DNA of 25,829 bases from Phycisphaerales bacterium (GTDB lineage: Bacteria; Planctomycetota; Phycisphaerae; Phycisphaerales; SM1A02), in NCBI GenBank assembly GCA_018882625.1, contig VERO01000005.1:1-25829 (forward strand), written 5' to 3'. A model generated the notes under the pieces. The model worked only from the letters and a program-made list of their open reading frames with translations. It made no database searches and had not been told where the DNA came from. Below are positions 6,983 through 14,024 of this stretch, one piece after another (the first letter of the stretch is position 1; each line of letters starts with the position of its first letter). A program made the translations under genes and the position numbers.

Positions 6983-9199
6983 TCAGCGCGCGAGGGTCTC
7001 GTCCATCAGACGCTGGTGCAGGCCGAGCAGGCGCGCGTCGCCTTCCGGCACGCCGGCTCCGCTCGCCTGCACGTAGGACCCGTCGGGCTGCATCTGCCAC
7101 GCGAGCCGTGCGTCCTCGAGGCACGACTGCAGCAGCGACCACAGCCTGCGGCGGTGCGCAGGATGCTGGATCGGCGTGGCGGCCTCGACGCGCGTCTGCA
7201 GGTTGCGGTACATCCAGTCGGCGCTGCCGATGAGGAAGTCTCCCTCCTCAGGGTCCTCCTTGCCTCCCGAGAACCAGAAGATGCGGCTGTGCTCGAGGAA
7301 CCTGCCCACGATGGAGCGCACGCGGATGTTCTCGCTGAGGCCAGGCACGCCAGGGCGCAGGCAGCAGAAGCCACGGACGACGAGGTCCACCTGCACGCCG
7401 GCCTGGCTCGCCGCATAGAGCGCGTCCATCACGGCGCGGTCCTCAATCTGGTTCATCTTCGCGATGACGCGGCCCTGGCCGCCTGCCTTCGCGATCGCCA
7501 TCTCGCGCTCGATGAGCTCGATGAAGCGTCGCTTCATGGTGACCGGCGCGACCAGCAGGCGGTGGTACTCGCGCTGCAGCGACCGGCCCGTCATGTAGTT
7601 GAAGAGGCCAACGAGGTCCTCGGTGATCAGCGGGTCGCAGGTGAGCAGGCCCAGGTCCTCGTACACGCGCGCCGTGCGCGAGTTGTAGTTGCCGGTGCCG
7701 ATGTGCCCGTAGCAGCGGATTCCGCCGGCCTCCTGCCTCACGACCAGCGCGGTCTTGGTGTGCGTCTTGAGGCCGATCACGCCGTACGTGACGTGCACGC
7801 CGGCGTTCTCGAGCTTGCGCGCCCACTCGATGTTGCGTGCCTCGTCGAACCTCGCGCGCAGCTCGACCAGCACCGCCACCTGCTTGCCGCTCTCGGCGGC
7901 GCGGATCAGGCTGGCGATGAAGGGGCTGTCGCCGCTGGTGCGGTAGAGCGACTGCTTGATGCAGAGGACCTTGGGGTCAAGCGCGGCCTGCGTCACGAAC
8001 CTCTCCACCGTCGAGTCGAACGACTCGTACGGATGGTGCACCAGGATGTCTCCCGCGCGGATCGCCGCGAAGATGTCCGCGTCCTCGTCCAGCCCGCGCG
8101 GGGTCACCGGCGACCAGCGCGGGTACTTGAGCTCAGGCAGCTCGACGTCGCACACGGGCACGAGGCATCCGTAGTCGATGAGGCCGTGCGTCTCGTAGAC
8201 GTCCTCGGGCCCCACATCGAGCTCCTCCATCAGGAAGCGCAGCAGCCGCGGATTCGCTCCGTGGCCCACCTCGAGGCGCACCACATCCGCGAAGCGCCGC
8301 TCCTTGAGCTTCTGCTCGACGGCCTCGAGCAGCGTCTCGGCGTCGTCCTGCTCCGGCTCGATCTCCGCATCGCGCGTGACCCGGAAGAGCACCACCTGCA
8401 GGATCTCCATGCCCGGGAAGAGCTCGGAGACGTTGTGCTCGATGATCTCCTGCACCGAGATGAAGCGGCGTCCGCTGCGGAGCTCGTACATGCGCCCCGG
8501 CACGTCGGGCACCTTCACGCGCGCGAAGAGCGTCTCCGTCTCGCCGGGGCGGCGCACGACGAGGCCCAGCGACACGCTCATGTTGGAGATGAACGGGAAC
8601 CGGTGGCCCGAGTCGACGGCGAGCGGCGTGAGGATCGGGAACACGTTGCGGCGGAACCACAGGCGCGCCTCGTCACGCTCGGCCTCGCCCAGCTCCTCCC
8701 ACTCGACGACCGAGATCCCGGCCGCGCGCAGCGCAGGCAGGATGCTGTCGCGGTAGCAGTCGGCCTGCACCTGGTCGAGGCCGCGCACGCGCTCGCGCAC
8801 GGCGTGCAGCAGCCCGGCGGGCGACATGGACTCCGGCACGGGACCGAAGCGCCCCGCCTCCACCGCATGGCGGATGCGGCCGACGCGCTTCATGAAGAAC
8901 TCGTCGAGGTTCGCGCTGAAGATCGTGAGGAACCTCACGCGCTCGAGCAGCGGGGTGCGCGGGTCCGTGGCCATCGCGAGCACGCGCCTGTTGAACTCGA
9001 GCCAGGACAGGTCGCGGTTGAGGAACCGCGACGGGTCGCCCCAGTCCGATGGCGCGCCAGTCGCCGAACCGGATGGCGCATCGGAGTGGTCACCGCGCGC
9101 GTGGGCCAGCGGCCGCACGGGCATGTCCGAGAGGAGGTCGTCAGGCGCGTGGCTGGCGCGGTGCGCCGCACCGGCATGGTCACGCTTGCGTCGGCTCAC
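6983..9199 (-). CDS. ppk1: Polyphosphate kinase 1
   Basis: Ppk1 transfers the gamma phosphate of ATP reversibly to inorganic polyphosphate. The 738 residues follow the family order: N-domain (RFLNRDLSWLEFNRRVLAMA, near residue 60), head domain (FPILTPLAVDSGHRFPFISNMSVSL), then the two PLD-like catalytic domains. These include HPYESFDSTVERFV, KVLCIKQSLYRTSGDSPFIASLI, THTKTALVVR and YGHIGTGNYNSRTARVYEDLGLLT. His499 in the last motif is the likely phosphorylated histidine (inferred by family resemblance to E. coli His435). The N-terminus is about 50 residues longer than usual and Ala/His/Asp-rich, so a later start is possible. The GTG start overlaps the TGA of the upstream PTPS gene (GTGA), with AGGAG 7 bases upstream. 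The two are therefore one operon read from the promoter at 9580-9585. Confidence 0.95.
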   Translation of the reverse strand: MSRRKRDHAGAAHRASHAPDDLLSDMPVRPLAHARGDHSDAPSGSATGAPSDWGDPSRFLNRDLSWLEFNRRVLAMATDPRTPLLERVRFLTIFSANLDEFFMKRVGRIRHAVEAGRFGPVPESMSPAGLLHAVRERVRGLDQVQADCYRDSILPALRAAGISVVEWEELGEAERDEARLWFRRNVFPILTPLAVDSGHRFPFISNMSVSLGLVVRRPGETETLFARVKVPDVPGRMYELRSGRRFISVQEIIEHNVSELFPGMEILQVVLFRVTRDAEIEPEQDDAETLLEAVEQKLKERRFADVVRLEVGHGANPRLLRFLMEELDVGPEDVYETHGLIDYGCLVPVCDVELPELKYPRWSPVTPRGLDEDADIFAAIRAGDILVHHPYESFDSTVERFVTQAALDPKVLCIKQSLYRTSGDSPFIASLIRAAESGKQVAVLVELRARFDEARNIEWARKLENAGVHVTYGVIGLKTHTKTALVVRQEAGGIRCYGHIGTGNYNSRTARVYEDLGLLTCDPLITEDLVGLFNYMTGRSLQREYHRLLVAPVTMKRRFIELIEREMAIAKAGGQGRVIAKMNQIEDRAVMDALYAASQAGVQVDLVVRGFCCLRPGVPGLSENIRVRSIVGRFLEHSRIFWFSGGKEDPEEGDFLIGSADWMYRNLQTRVEAATPIQHPAHRRRLWSLLQSCLEDARLAWQMQPDGSYVQASGAGVPEGDARLLGLHQRLMDETLAR

Positions 9200-9573
9200 C
9201 GGGCGGCTCCTGCGGGCACGAATCGCGCGGCGCAGCCCGGAGCCTCCGTCACCCGGACCGATGCCACACGCACGCCTTCGGGCACATGCGGCGCGAGGGC
9301 ATCCGCGATGAACCGGGCGACATGCTCGGCTGTGGGATTGATGCGGTCAAATGGCGGAGTCTCGTTGAGGTGGCGGGAATCCATCGGCCTGACGATGGCG
9401 TCGACGCGTCCCTCGAGCGCATGAAAGTCGCAGAGCAGCCCATCGGCGTCGAGGCGGTCGCCGCTGACCGTCACGGTCACCTCCCAGTCATGCCCATGCA
9501 CCGGCTCGCGCACGCCGCGCATCAAGATCGCATGCGCTGCGGAAAAGCGCCTGCGGATCTCAAGCTCGTACAT
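9196..9573 (-). CDS. 6-pyruvoyltetrahydropterin synthase family protein, PTPS-III-like
   Basis: This 125-residue protein has the PTPS/QueD fold signature. The zinc ligands are His14 (RFSAAH) and His26 and His28 (HGHDW), followed by the family's RHLNETPPFDRINPTAEHVARFIADAL and a C-terminal catalytic Glu in VRVTEAPG. The Cys four residues before HGH, catalytic in QueD and mammalian PTPS, is Arg22; instead Glu23 sits three residues before it (ExxHGH). That pattern defines the PTPS-III subgroup, which can make 6-hydroxymethyldihydropterin and stand in for FolB in folate synthesis. QueD-type queuosine synthesis is therefore less likely. The start is the ATG at 9573, 6 bases after a TATACT -10 element; an ATG at 9606 would put the promoter inside the gene. 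It is translationally coupled to ppk1 downstream. Confidence 0.85.
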   Translation of the reverse strand: MYELEIRRRFSAAHAILMRGVREPVHGHDWEVTVTVSGDRLDADGLLCDFHALEGRVDAIVRPMDSRHLNETPPFDRINPTAEHVARFIADALAPHVPEGVRVASVRVTEAPGCAARFVPAGAAR

Positions 9574-9579
9574 GGCGCA

Positions 9580-9585
9580 AGTATA
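9580..9585 (-). promoter_or_regulatory. -10 element of the PTPS-ppk operon
   Basis: TATACT (one mismatch from TATAAT) ends 6 bases before the ATG at 9573. The predicted transcript is leaderless. It lies back to back with the glmM -10, 10 bases away. Confidence 0.65.
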
Positions 9586-9595
9586 GCCCCGCACA

Positions 9596-9601
9596 TATAA
9601 C
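9596..9601 (+). promoter_or_regulatory. -10 element of the glmM-like gene
   Basis: TATAAC (one mismatch from TATAAT) ends 7 bases before the ATG at 9609. The predicted transcript is leaderless. Its -35 region would fall over the opposing PTPS promoter and start. Confidence 0.65.
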
Positions 9602-9608
9602 CCCACGC

Positions 9609-11054
9609 ATGGCTGCGCCGACCGCAGATGCGCCCCTCATGCTGTCCGTCTCCGGAGCCCGCGGCATCGCCGGCGTGACCATGACCGCGGAGACTGCAGC
9701 GCGCTTCGGGGCCGCGGTCGCCACCGAGTTTCGCGCGAGCGTCCCCGCAGGCGCGCGCCCGCGCGTCGTGGTCGGGCGCGACGGGCGGGCATCGGGCGAG
9801 TGGCTCGCGCCCGCCGCGATCGCGGGACTTCGCGGGTGCGGGTGCGACGTGTCGGACATCGGCATCTGCGCCACGCCCACCGTCGCCGTGATGATCGGCG
9901 CGCTTGGCGCGCATGGCGGGCTGATGTGCACGGCGAGCCACAACCCGATCGAGTGGAACGGCCTCAAGGCGCTCGACCGCGACGGGCTCGCGCCGCCGCC
10001 CGAGGCAGCGGCACGCATCATCGCCCGCTTCAGGTCGGGCGAGCTGGCGTGGGAGCCCGGGCACTCGCGCGGGGGCGCGGTGTCCGCCGTGGACGGCGCG
10101 GACCGCACGCATGTGGACCGCGTGCTGTCGCAGGTCGACGTGCCCTCGGTCGCGCAGGCGCGCATCGCCGTCACGCTCGACAGCGTCAACGGCGGTGGCG
10201 CGGCCGCGGGCCGCATGCTTCTTGAGGCGCTCGGCTGCGACCTGGTGCACCTCAATGGCGAGCGCACCGGCACGTTCGCGCACACGCCTGAGCCGACGGA
10301 GCGCAACCTGCAGGGCCTCGCGGCCGCCGTGCGGGAGCGTGCGGCGGGCATGGGCGCCCATGCGCCGCGGCTTGTCGGGTTCGCGCAGGATCCTGATGCG
10401 GATCGCCTCGCGATCGTGGACGAGCGCGGCCGCTACATCGGCGAGGAGTGCACGCTTGCGCTGTGCGCGCGGCGGATCCTGGCGCGCAGCGGGCCGGTGG
10501 CGCTGGCCGCGAACCTCTCCACGAGCCGCATGATCGATGACATCGCCGCGCGGGTCCCCGGTGCGCGCGTGACGCGCGCCGCAGTGGGCGAGGCGAATGT
10601 GGTGGCCGCGATGCGCGCCACGGGAGCGACGCTTGGCGGCGAGGGCAACGGCGGCGTGATCTGGCCTCCAGTCTGCCTGGTGCGCGACTCGCTGTCGGCG
10701 ATGGCGCTCGTGCTCGAGCTCATGGCCGCCGAGGGCAAGCCGCTCTCTGCGCTGGTGTCCGAGCTGCCCGCCTACGCGATGGTCAAGCGCACGCTTGACC
10801 TGAGCGCGGTGGGCGGAATCGCTGCAGTGCCGGGGCTGCTCCGCAAGGTCGCCGACGCGCACGCGTCTGCTGCAGGCGCGTCCGTGAGCACGATCGACGG
10901 GGTGCGCATCGACGTGCCGGATGGATGGGTGCACTTCCGTGCGTCGAACACCGAGCCCATCATGCGGATCATCGCCGAGGGACGCACGCCGGACGGCGCG
11001 CTGCGCCTTGCGCGAGGCTGCGCGGCATCTGCCGGCCTCATGCTCCCCGAGTGA
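9609..11054 (+). CDS. glmM: Phosphoglucosamine mutase or phosphomannomutase family enzyme
   Basis: This is a 481-residue alpha-D-phosphohexomutase, interconverting hexose(amine) 6- and 1-phosphates. All four family loops are present: the phosphoserine loop TASHNP (Ser110), the Mg-binding loop DPDADR (Asp261, Asp263, Asp265), the sugar-specificity loop GEGNGG (Glu345), and the phosphate-binding loop RASNTEP (residues 444-450). The GEGNGGVIWP loop resembles archaeal-type and deep-branching phosphoglucosamine mutases, so GlmM is the best assignment, but phosphomannomutase activity cannot be excluded. The start is the ATG 7 bases after TATAAC. The gene is divergent from PTPS and its 3' end overlaps the Nudix gene by 17 bases. 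With the UAP1-like enzyme at 14021 it would supply amino-sugar nucleotides for the cell envelope. Confidence 0.85.
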   Translation: MAAPTADAPLMLSVSGARGIAGVTMTAETAARFGAAVATEFRASVPAGARPRVVVGRDGRASGEWLAPAAIAGLRGCGCDVSDIGICATPTVAVMIGALGAHGGLMCTASHNPIEWNGLKALDRDGLAPPPEAAARIIARFRSGELAWEPGHSRGGAVSAVDGADRTHVDRVLSQVDVPSVAQARIAVTLDSVNGGGAAAGRMLLEALGCDLVHLNGERTGTFAHTPEPTERNLQGLAAAVRERAAGMGAHAPRLVGFAQDPDADRLAIVDERGRYIGEECTLALCARRILARSGPVALAANLSTSRMIDDIAARVPGARVTRAAVGEANVVAAMRATGATLGGEGNGGVIWPPVCLVRDSLSAMALVLELMAAEGKPLSALVSELPAYAMVKRTLDLSAVGGIAAVPGLLRKVADAHASAAGASVSTIDGVRIDVPDGWVHFRASNTEPIMRIIAEGRTPDGALRLARGCAASAGLMLPE

Positions 11055-11595
11055 CGCCCGGCAGCCGGCTCTCCCGCAGCTGCTGCGCGTGCGGCTGCAC
11101 CGAGCAGTCGATGTCGAGCACGAAGAGGCCTCCGCCCCGGTGCCTGAGGACCTGGGGCCACATGAACTGGCGGTCGGTCTCCGGGATCCGGATGCCGGCG
11201 ACGCCGGCCGTGGGCACCCAGATGAGCTGGCCCTCGTCCATGTCCGTGGCGCCGAGCTCCGAGTGCAGGACCGGCCGTGTGCACTCGAAGAGGAAGAGGA
11301 GCCAGTGGTGCTGGCCCGCGTAGGCGCGCTCGGCCACCATCCCGAAGAGCCGCATCTCGCCCTCGCGCAGTGCGACGCCGGTCTCCTCGTGCACCTCCCG
11401 CAGTGCGCACTCGTGCGGCGACTCGCCGTGCGCGATCTCCACCTTGCCTCCCACCGGCGAGTGCATGCCCGCATTGGGCTGCTTGCGCCGGTGCAGGAGC
11501 AGCAGGCGGTCCTGCGCATCCCACAGGTAGCAGAGCACCGCCACGCGGTACGGGAGCGCCGCCGTCTCGTAGCGCGGATGGTCGAGGTCTGACAT
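11038..11595 (-). CDS. Nudix hydrolase
   Basis: This is a 185-residue Nudix protein, which hydrolyses a nucleoside diphosphate linked to another group. The Nudix box spans GGKVEIAHGESPHECALREV and then HEETGV. The REVHEETGV half matches exactly, with the metal-binding Glu residues, while the N-terminal half (GGKVE to GES) is two residues longer than the canonical GX5E spacing. LLLLHRRKQPNAGMHSPVGGK and the C-terminal WVPTAGV fit the MutT/8-oxo-dGTPase-like group. Substrate is not predictable. It is the last gene of the pdxJ-dapA-nudix run, 6 bases after dapA, with GAGG 4 bases before the ATG. Its 3' end overlaps glmM by 17 bases. Confidence 0.85.
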   Translation of the reverse strand: MSDLDHPRYETAALPYRVAVLCYLWDAQDRLLLLHRRKQPNAGMHSPVGGKVEIAHGESPHECALREVHEETGVALREGEMRLFGMVAERAYAGQHHWLLFLFECTRPVLHSELGATDMDEGQLIWVPTAGVAGIRIPETDRQFMWPQVLRHRGGGLFVLDIDCSVQPHAQQLRESRLPGVTRGA

Positions 11596-11601
11596 GGGGC
11601 C

Positions 11602-12540
11602 TCAGGCGACCGCTGCGGCGGCGCGGGCCGGTGACGCTGGCGCATCGAGCGACCCCCGGCTGTGCGCCAGGAGCGCGCGGACCTGCGCCCGCGCCTGCTC
11701 GGATGCGCGCACCAGCGGCAGGCGCACGGCGCCGCTGTCGAGGCCCATGAGCTCGAGCGCGCACTTGACGGGCACGGGGTTCGTGTCGATCGAGAGCAGC
11801 CCGCGGGCCAGCGGATAGAGGGACTCGTGGATCTGGCGCGCCGATGCGAGGTCATTCGCCGCGAGCGCGCTGCACATGGCGCTCACGCGCGCCGGCGCGA
11901 TGTTGGAGATGACGCTCACGACGCCGACGGCGCCTACGGCGGCAAAGCCGATCGTCAGGCTGTCGTCGCCCGACAGGATCGGCAGCGCGCAGCGGCGGCG
12001 GATCTCGCTTGCCGAGTCAAGCGAGCCGGTGGCCTCCTTGATCGCGACGATGTTGGGATGGGCGCTGAGCCGCTCGACAGTCTCCGGGAGGATGGCGACT
12101 CCGCACCGGCCCGGGATCGAGTAGAGGACGATGGGCAGGTCGCACGAGTCGGCCACCGTCATGAAGTGCCGGTAGATGCCCTCCTGCGAGGGCTTGTTGT
12201 AGTACGGGGCCACGTGCAGCGCAGCATCCGCACCGAGGCCGGCGACCGTCCTGTGCATGCGCACCGCGTGCGCGGTGCTGTTGGATCCGGCTCCCGCGAT
12301 GACCTGCACGCCGCGCCCATGCGCCACCGCGACCGCGCGCTCGACGACGCCCGCATGCTCGTGCTCCTCGAGCGTGGGCGCCTCGCCTGTGGTGCCGCAG
12401 GGCACGACGCTCGTCACTCCCCCGTCGCACTGCCTCGCGACCTGGGAATCGAGCCGCGCGGCGTCGATGGCCGACCCGTCATCCGTGAATGGCGTGACGA
12501 TGGCGGTGTGGGCACCGACGACGCGGATCCGTGCGTGCAT
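11602..12540 (-). CDS. dapA: 4-hydroxy-tetrahydrodipicolinate synthase
   Basis: DapA condenses pyruvate with aspartate semialdehyde at the first committed step of lysine and diaminopimelate synthesis. The 312 residues hold the TIM-barrel signatures: GTTGEAPTLEEHEH (the catalytic Thr), PYYNKPSQEGIYRHF (Tyr114), LYSIPGRCG (Tyr140 and the carboxylate-binding Arg145) and VAIKEATG (Schiff-base Lys168). These sit seven residues after E. coli Tyr107, Tyr133, Arg138 and Lys161, with the same spacing between them. I start at the ATG at 12540, 7 bases after TACGAT, and not at the ATG at 12585, which would add an unrelated 15-residue extension. It lies 41 bases after pdxJ and 6 bases before the Nudix gene, so it may be read from both its own promoter and that of pdxJ. 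Confidence 0.95.
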   Translation of the reverse strand: MHARIRVVGAHTAIVTPFTDDGSAIDAARLDSQVARQCDGGVTSVVPCGTTGEAPTLEEHEHAGVVERAVAVAHGRGVQVIAGAGSNSTAHAVRMHRTVAGLGADAALHVAPYYNKPSQEGIYRHFMTVADSCDLPIVLYSIPGRCGVAILPETVERLSAHPNIVAIKEATGSLDSASEIRRRCALPILSGDDSLTIGFAAVGAVGVVSVISNIAPARVSAMCSALAANDLASARQIHESLYPLARGLLSIDTNPVPVKCALELMGLDSGAVRLPLVRASEQARAQVRALLAHSRGSLDAPASPARAAAAVA

Positions 12541-12547
12541 CCGGCGG

Positions 12548-12553
12548 ATCGTA
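12548..12553 (-). promoter_or_regulatory. -10 element of dapA
   Basis: TACGAT ends 7 bases before the ATG at 12540, in the short gap after pdxJ. It would allow dapA-nudix to be transcribed separately from pdxJ as a leaderless mRNA. Confidence 0.45.
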
Positions 12554-12581
12554 CCGGGCGCGGAGTGCGCCGATTCCGCGC

Positions 12582-13322
12582 TCAATCGCGCATGCCCGCC
12601 ATCGCGGCGCGCATCTGCGCAACCGCCTGCCGCATGCCCGCGATCACCGCGCGGCTGACGATCGCATGGCCGATGTGCAGCTCATGGAGGCCAGGCAGCG
12701 CGGCGACGTGCGACACGTTCTCGTAGTGCAGCGCATGCCCCGCATTGAAGCTCATGCCTGCGGCGACGATTGCCTCGCCAGCGGCCTGCACCCGGGCCAG
12801 CTCCGCCCTCGCCTGGACGCCTAGCCCCCGCTCGGCGTGCACCGCGTGCGCGTACGGGCCCGTGTGGACCTCGCTGATGCGCGCGCCGACGCGGGCGGCC
12901 GCCTCCACCTGCCGCAGCTCCGCATCGATGAAGATGCTGCACGGGATGCCGGCATCGGCCAGTGCGGCGATCGCGTCGCGCACGCGCGACTCGTGCGCGA
13001 CGACGTCGAGCCCGCCTTCGGTGGTGACCTCGAGCCGTCCCTCGGGGACGAGCATCGCGGTCGCGGGACGGATCCGGCGCGCGATCGAGACCATCTCGTC
13101 CGTGACGGCCATCTCGAGGTGAAGCGGCACGGCGACGGCACCGCGCAGACGGTCCACGTCCTCGTCCTGGATGTGGCGCCGGTCCTCGCGCAGGTGCACG
13201 GTGATGCCGTCCGCGCCGCCGCGCTCCGCCTCCCGCGCGGCCTCCACGGGATCGGGCTCCCACGTGCGGCGCGCCTGCCTCACGGTGGCCACATGGTCGA
13301 TGTTCACGCTCAAGCGAGGCAC
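12582..13322 (-). CDS. pdxJ: Pyridoxine 5'-phosphate synthase
   Basis: PdxJ closes the ring of pyridoxine 5'-phosphate from 1-deoxyxylulose 5-phosphate and 3-amino-2-oxopropyl phosphate, in the DXP-dependent vitamin B6 route. The 246 residues begin with the family signature LSVNIDHVATVRQAR and continue with GADGITVHLREDRRHIQDEDV, LHLEMAVTDEM, TLVPE-like MLVPEGRLEVTTEGGLDV, SIFIDAE, EVHTGPYAHA and the C-terminal NAGHALHYENV. Full length matches the family. The GTG start lies 6 bases after TAGGAT, and the initial MPRL aligns with the short N-terminus of homologues. It is divergent from phoU with only 21 bases between start codons, and heads a pdxJ-dapA-nudix run. Confidence 0.96.
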   Translation of the reverse strand: MPRLSVNIDHVATVRQARRTWEPDPVEAAREAERGGADGITVHLREDRRHIQDEDVDRLRGAVAVPLHLEMAVTDEMVSIARRIRPATAMLVPEGRLEVTTEGGLDVVAHESRVRDAIAALADAGIPCSIFIDAELRQVEAAARVGARISEVHTGPYAHAVHAERGLGVQARAELARVQAAGEAIVAAGMSFNAGHALHYENVSHVAALPGLHELHIGHAIVSRAVIAGMRQAVAQMRAAMAGMRD

Positions 13323-13327
13323 AGGGC

Positions 13328-13333
13328 TATCCT
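13328..13333 (+). promoter_or_regulatory. -10 element of phoU
   Basis: TATCCT ends 10 bases before the ATG at 13344; TAGATG at 13333-13338 (5 bases before the ATG) is an alternative. Either gives a leader of only a few bases. It overlaps the pdxJ -10 on the other strand. Confidence 0.4.
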
Positions 13334-13334
13334 A
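13329..13334 (-). promoter_or_regulatory. -10 element of pdxJ
   Basis: TAGGAT on the minus strand ends 6 bases before the GTG at 13322, predicting a leaderless transcript. It overlaps the putative phoU -10 almost completely. Confidence 0.5.
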
Positions 13335-13343
13335 GATGGCTTC

Positions 13344-14024
13344 ATGGCCGACTTCGCACGCCAGCTCGAGCAGCTCGAGGCAGACCTCGTGGCGCAGGGA
13401 GGTCGGGTGCTCGACCTGCTCACGCGTGCGGTCGAGGCCTACTTCGACCACGACCAGGACAAGGCCAAGTCGGTCGTCGCGGATGACGACCTCGTGGACC
13501 AGGTCGATGTCGAGATCGAGCGCACCTCGATTCCCCTGCTGGGCCTCGGCGAGCGGAGCGAGCACGGCATCCGGTCGGTGCTGACGGTGGTGAAGGTCAA
13601 CAACGAGCTCGAGCGCATCGCCGACTGCGGCGTGAACGTGGCCGAGCAGGTGATCGGGCACGAGCGCACCTCGGAGCGGATTCCCCCCACCTTCCGCGTG
13701 ATGGCCAACAGCGTGCTCGGCATGCTGCGCGATGCGATCAAGGCGCTTGCGACGCGCGATCCCGCGCTTGCGCAGCAGGTGCTGCTGTTCGACGACACCG
13801 TGGACCGGTTCCGCAACGAGCTGCTGCTCAATGCGCAGGAGCAGGTGGCGCTTGGCGCCTTTGGCGTGCAGTTTGCCTTCCGCCTCTCCGGCGTCACGCG
13901 GAGCCTCGAGCGCGTCGCGGACCATGCCACGAACATCTGCGAGCAGGTGATCTACCTGCGCACGGGAAAGATCGTGCGCCACCGTCCGGAGGGCTGGTCG
14001 GAGCCAGTCGAGCCGTCGGAATGA
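13344..14024 (+). CDS. phoU: PhoU family phosphate-signalling protein
   Basis: PhoU links the PstSCAB phosphate transporter to PhoR and represses the Pho response. The 226-residue protein has the two symmetrical three-helix bundles of the family, each ending in a metal-binding motif: VNNELERIADCGVNVAEQV in the first and SLERVADHATNICEQVIYL in the second. I start at the ATG at 13344; longer readings into pdxJ are shadows. The TGA overlaps the ATG of the UAP1-like gene (ATGA), so the two are translationally coupled. No pst or phoR genes are in view, and phoU is not in its usual pst context here. A role in phosphate control of the downstream enzyme or of polyphosphate is inference only. Confidence 0.92.
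   Translation: MADFARQLEQLEADLVAQGGRVLDLLTRAVEAYFDHDQDKAKSVVADDDLVDQVDVEIERTSIPLLGLGERSEHGIRSVLTVVKVNNELERIADCGVNVAEQVIGHERTSERIPPTFRVMANSVLGMLRDAIKALATRDPALAQQVLLFDDTVDRFRNELLLNAQEQVALGAFGVQFAFRLSGVTRSLERVADHATNICEQVIYLRTGKIVRHRPEGWSEPVEPSE

Noticed and set aside
7016..9424. Long open frame antisense to ppk (about 800 codons), and similar long frames antisense to alaS, glmM and others
   Set aside because: High GC content with a strong third-position bias keeps antisense frames open. The translations are Arg/His/Ala/Gly-rich and lack domain motifs, while the opposite strand encodes well-recognised enzymes.
9574..9606. Upstream ATG at 9606 as the PTPS start
   Set aside because: It would overlap the TATACT and TATAAC elements and add a sequence (MGLYVRGYTCA) unlike PTPS proteins. 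MYELEIRRRFSAAH matches the family start.
12541..12585. Upstream ATG at 12585 as the dapA start
   Set aside because: It would add 15 residues absent from the family and place the TACGAT element inside the gene. The ATG at 12540 gives catalytic residue positions offset uniformly by 7 from E. coli DapA.
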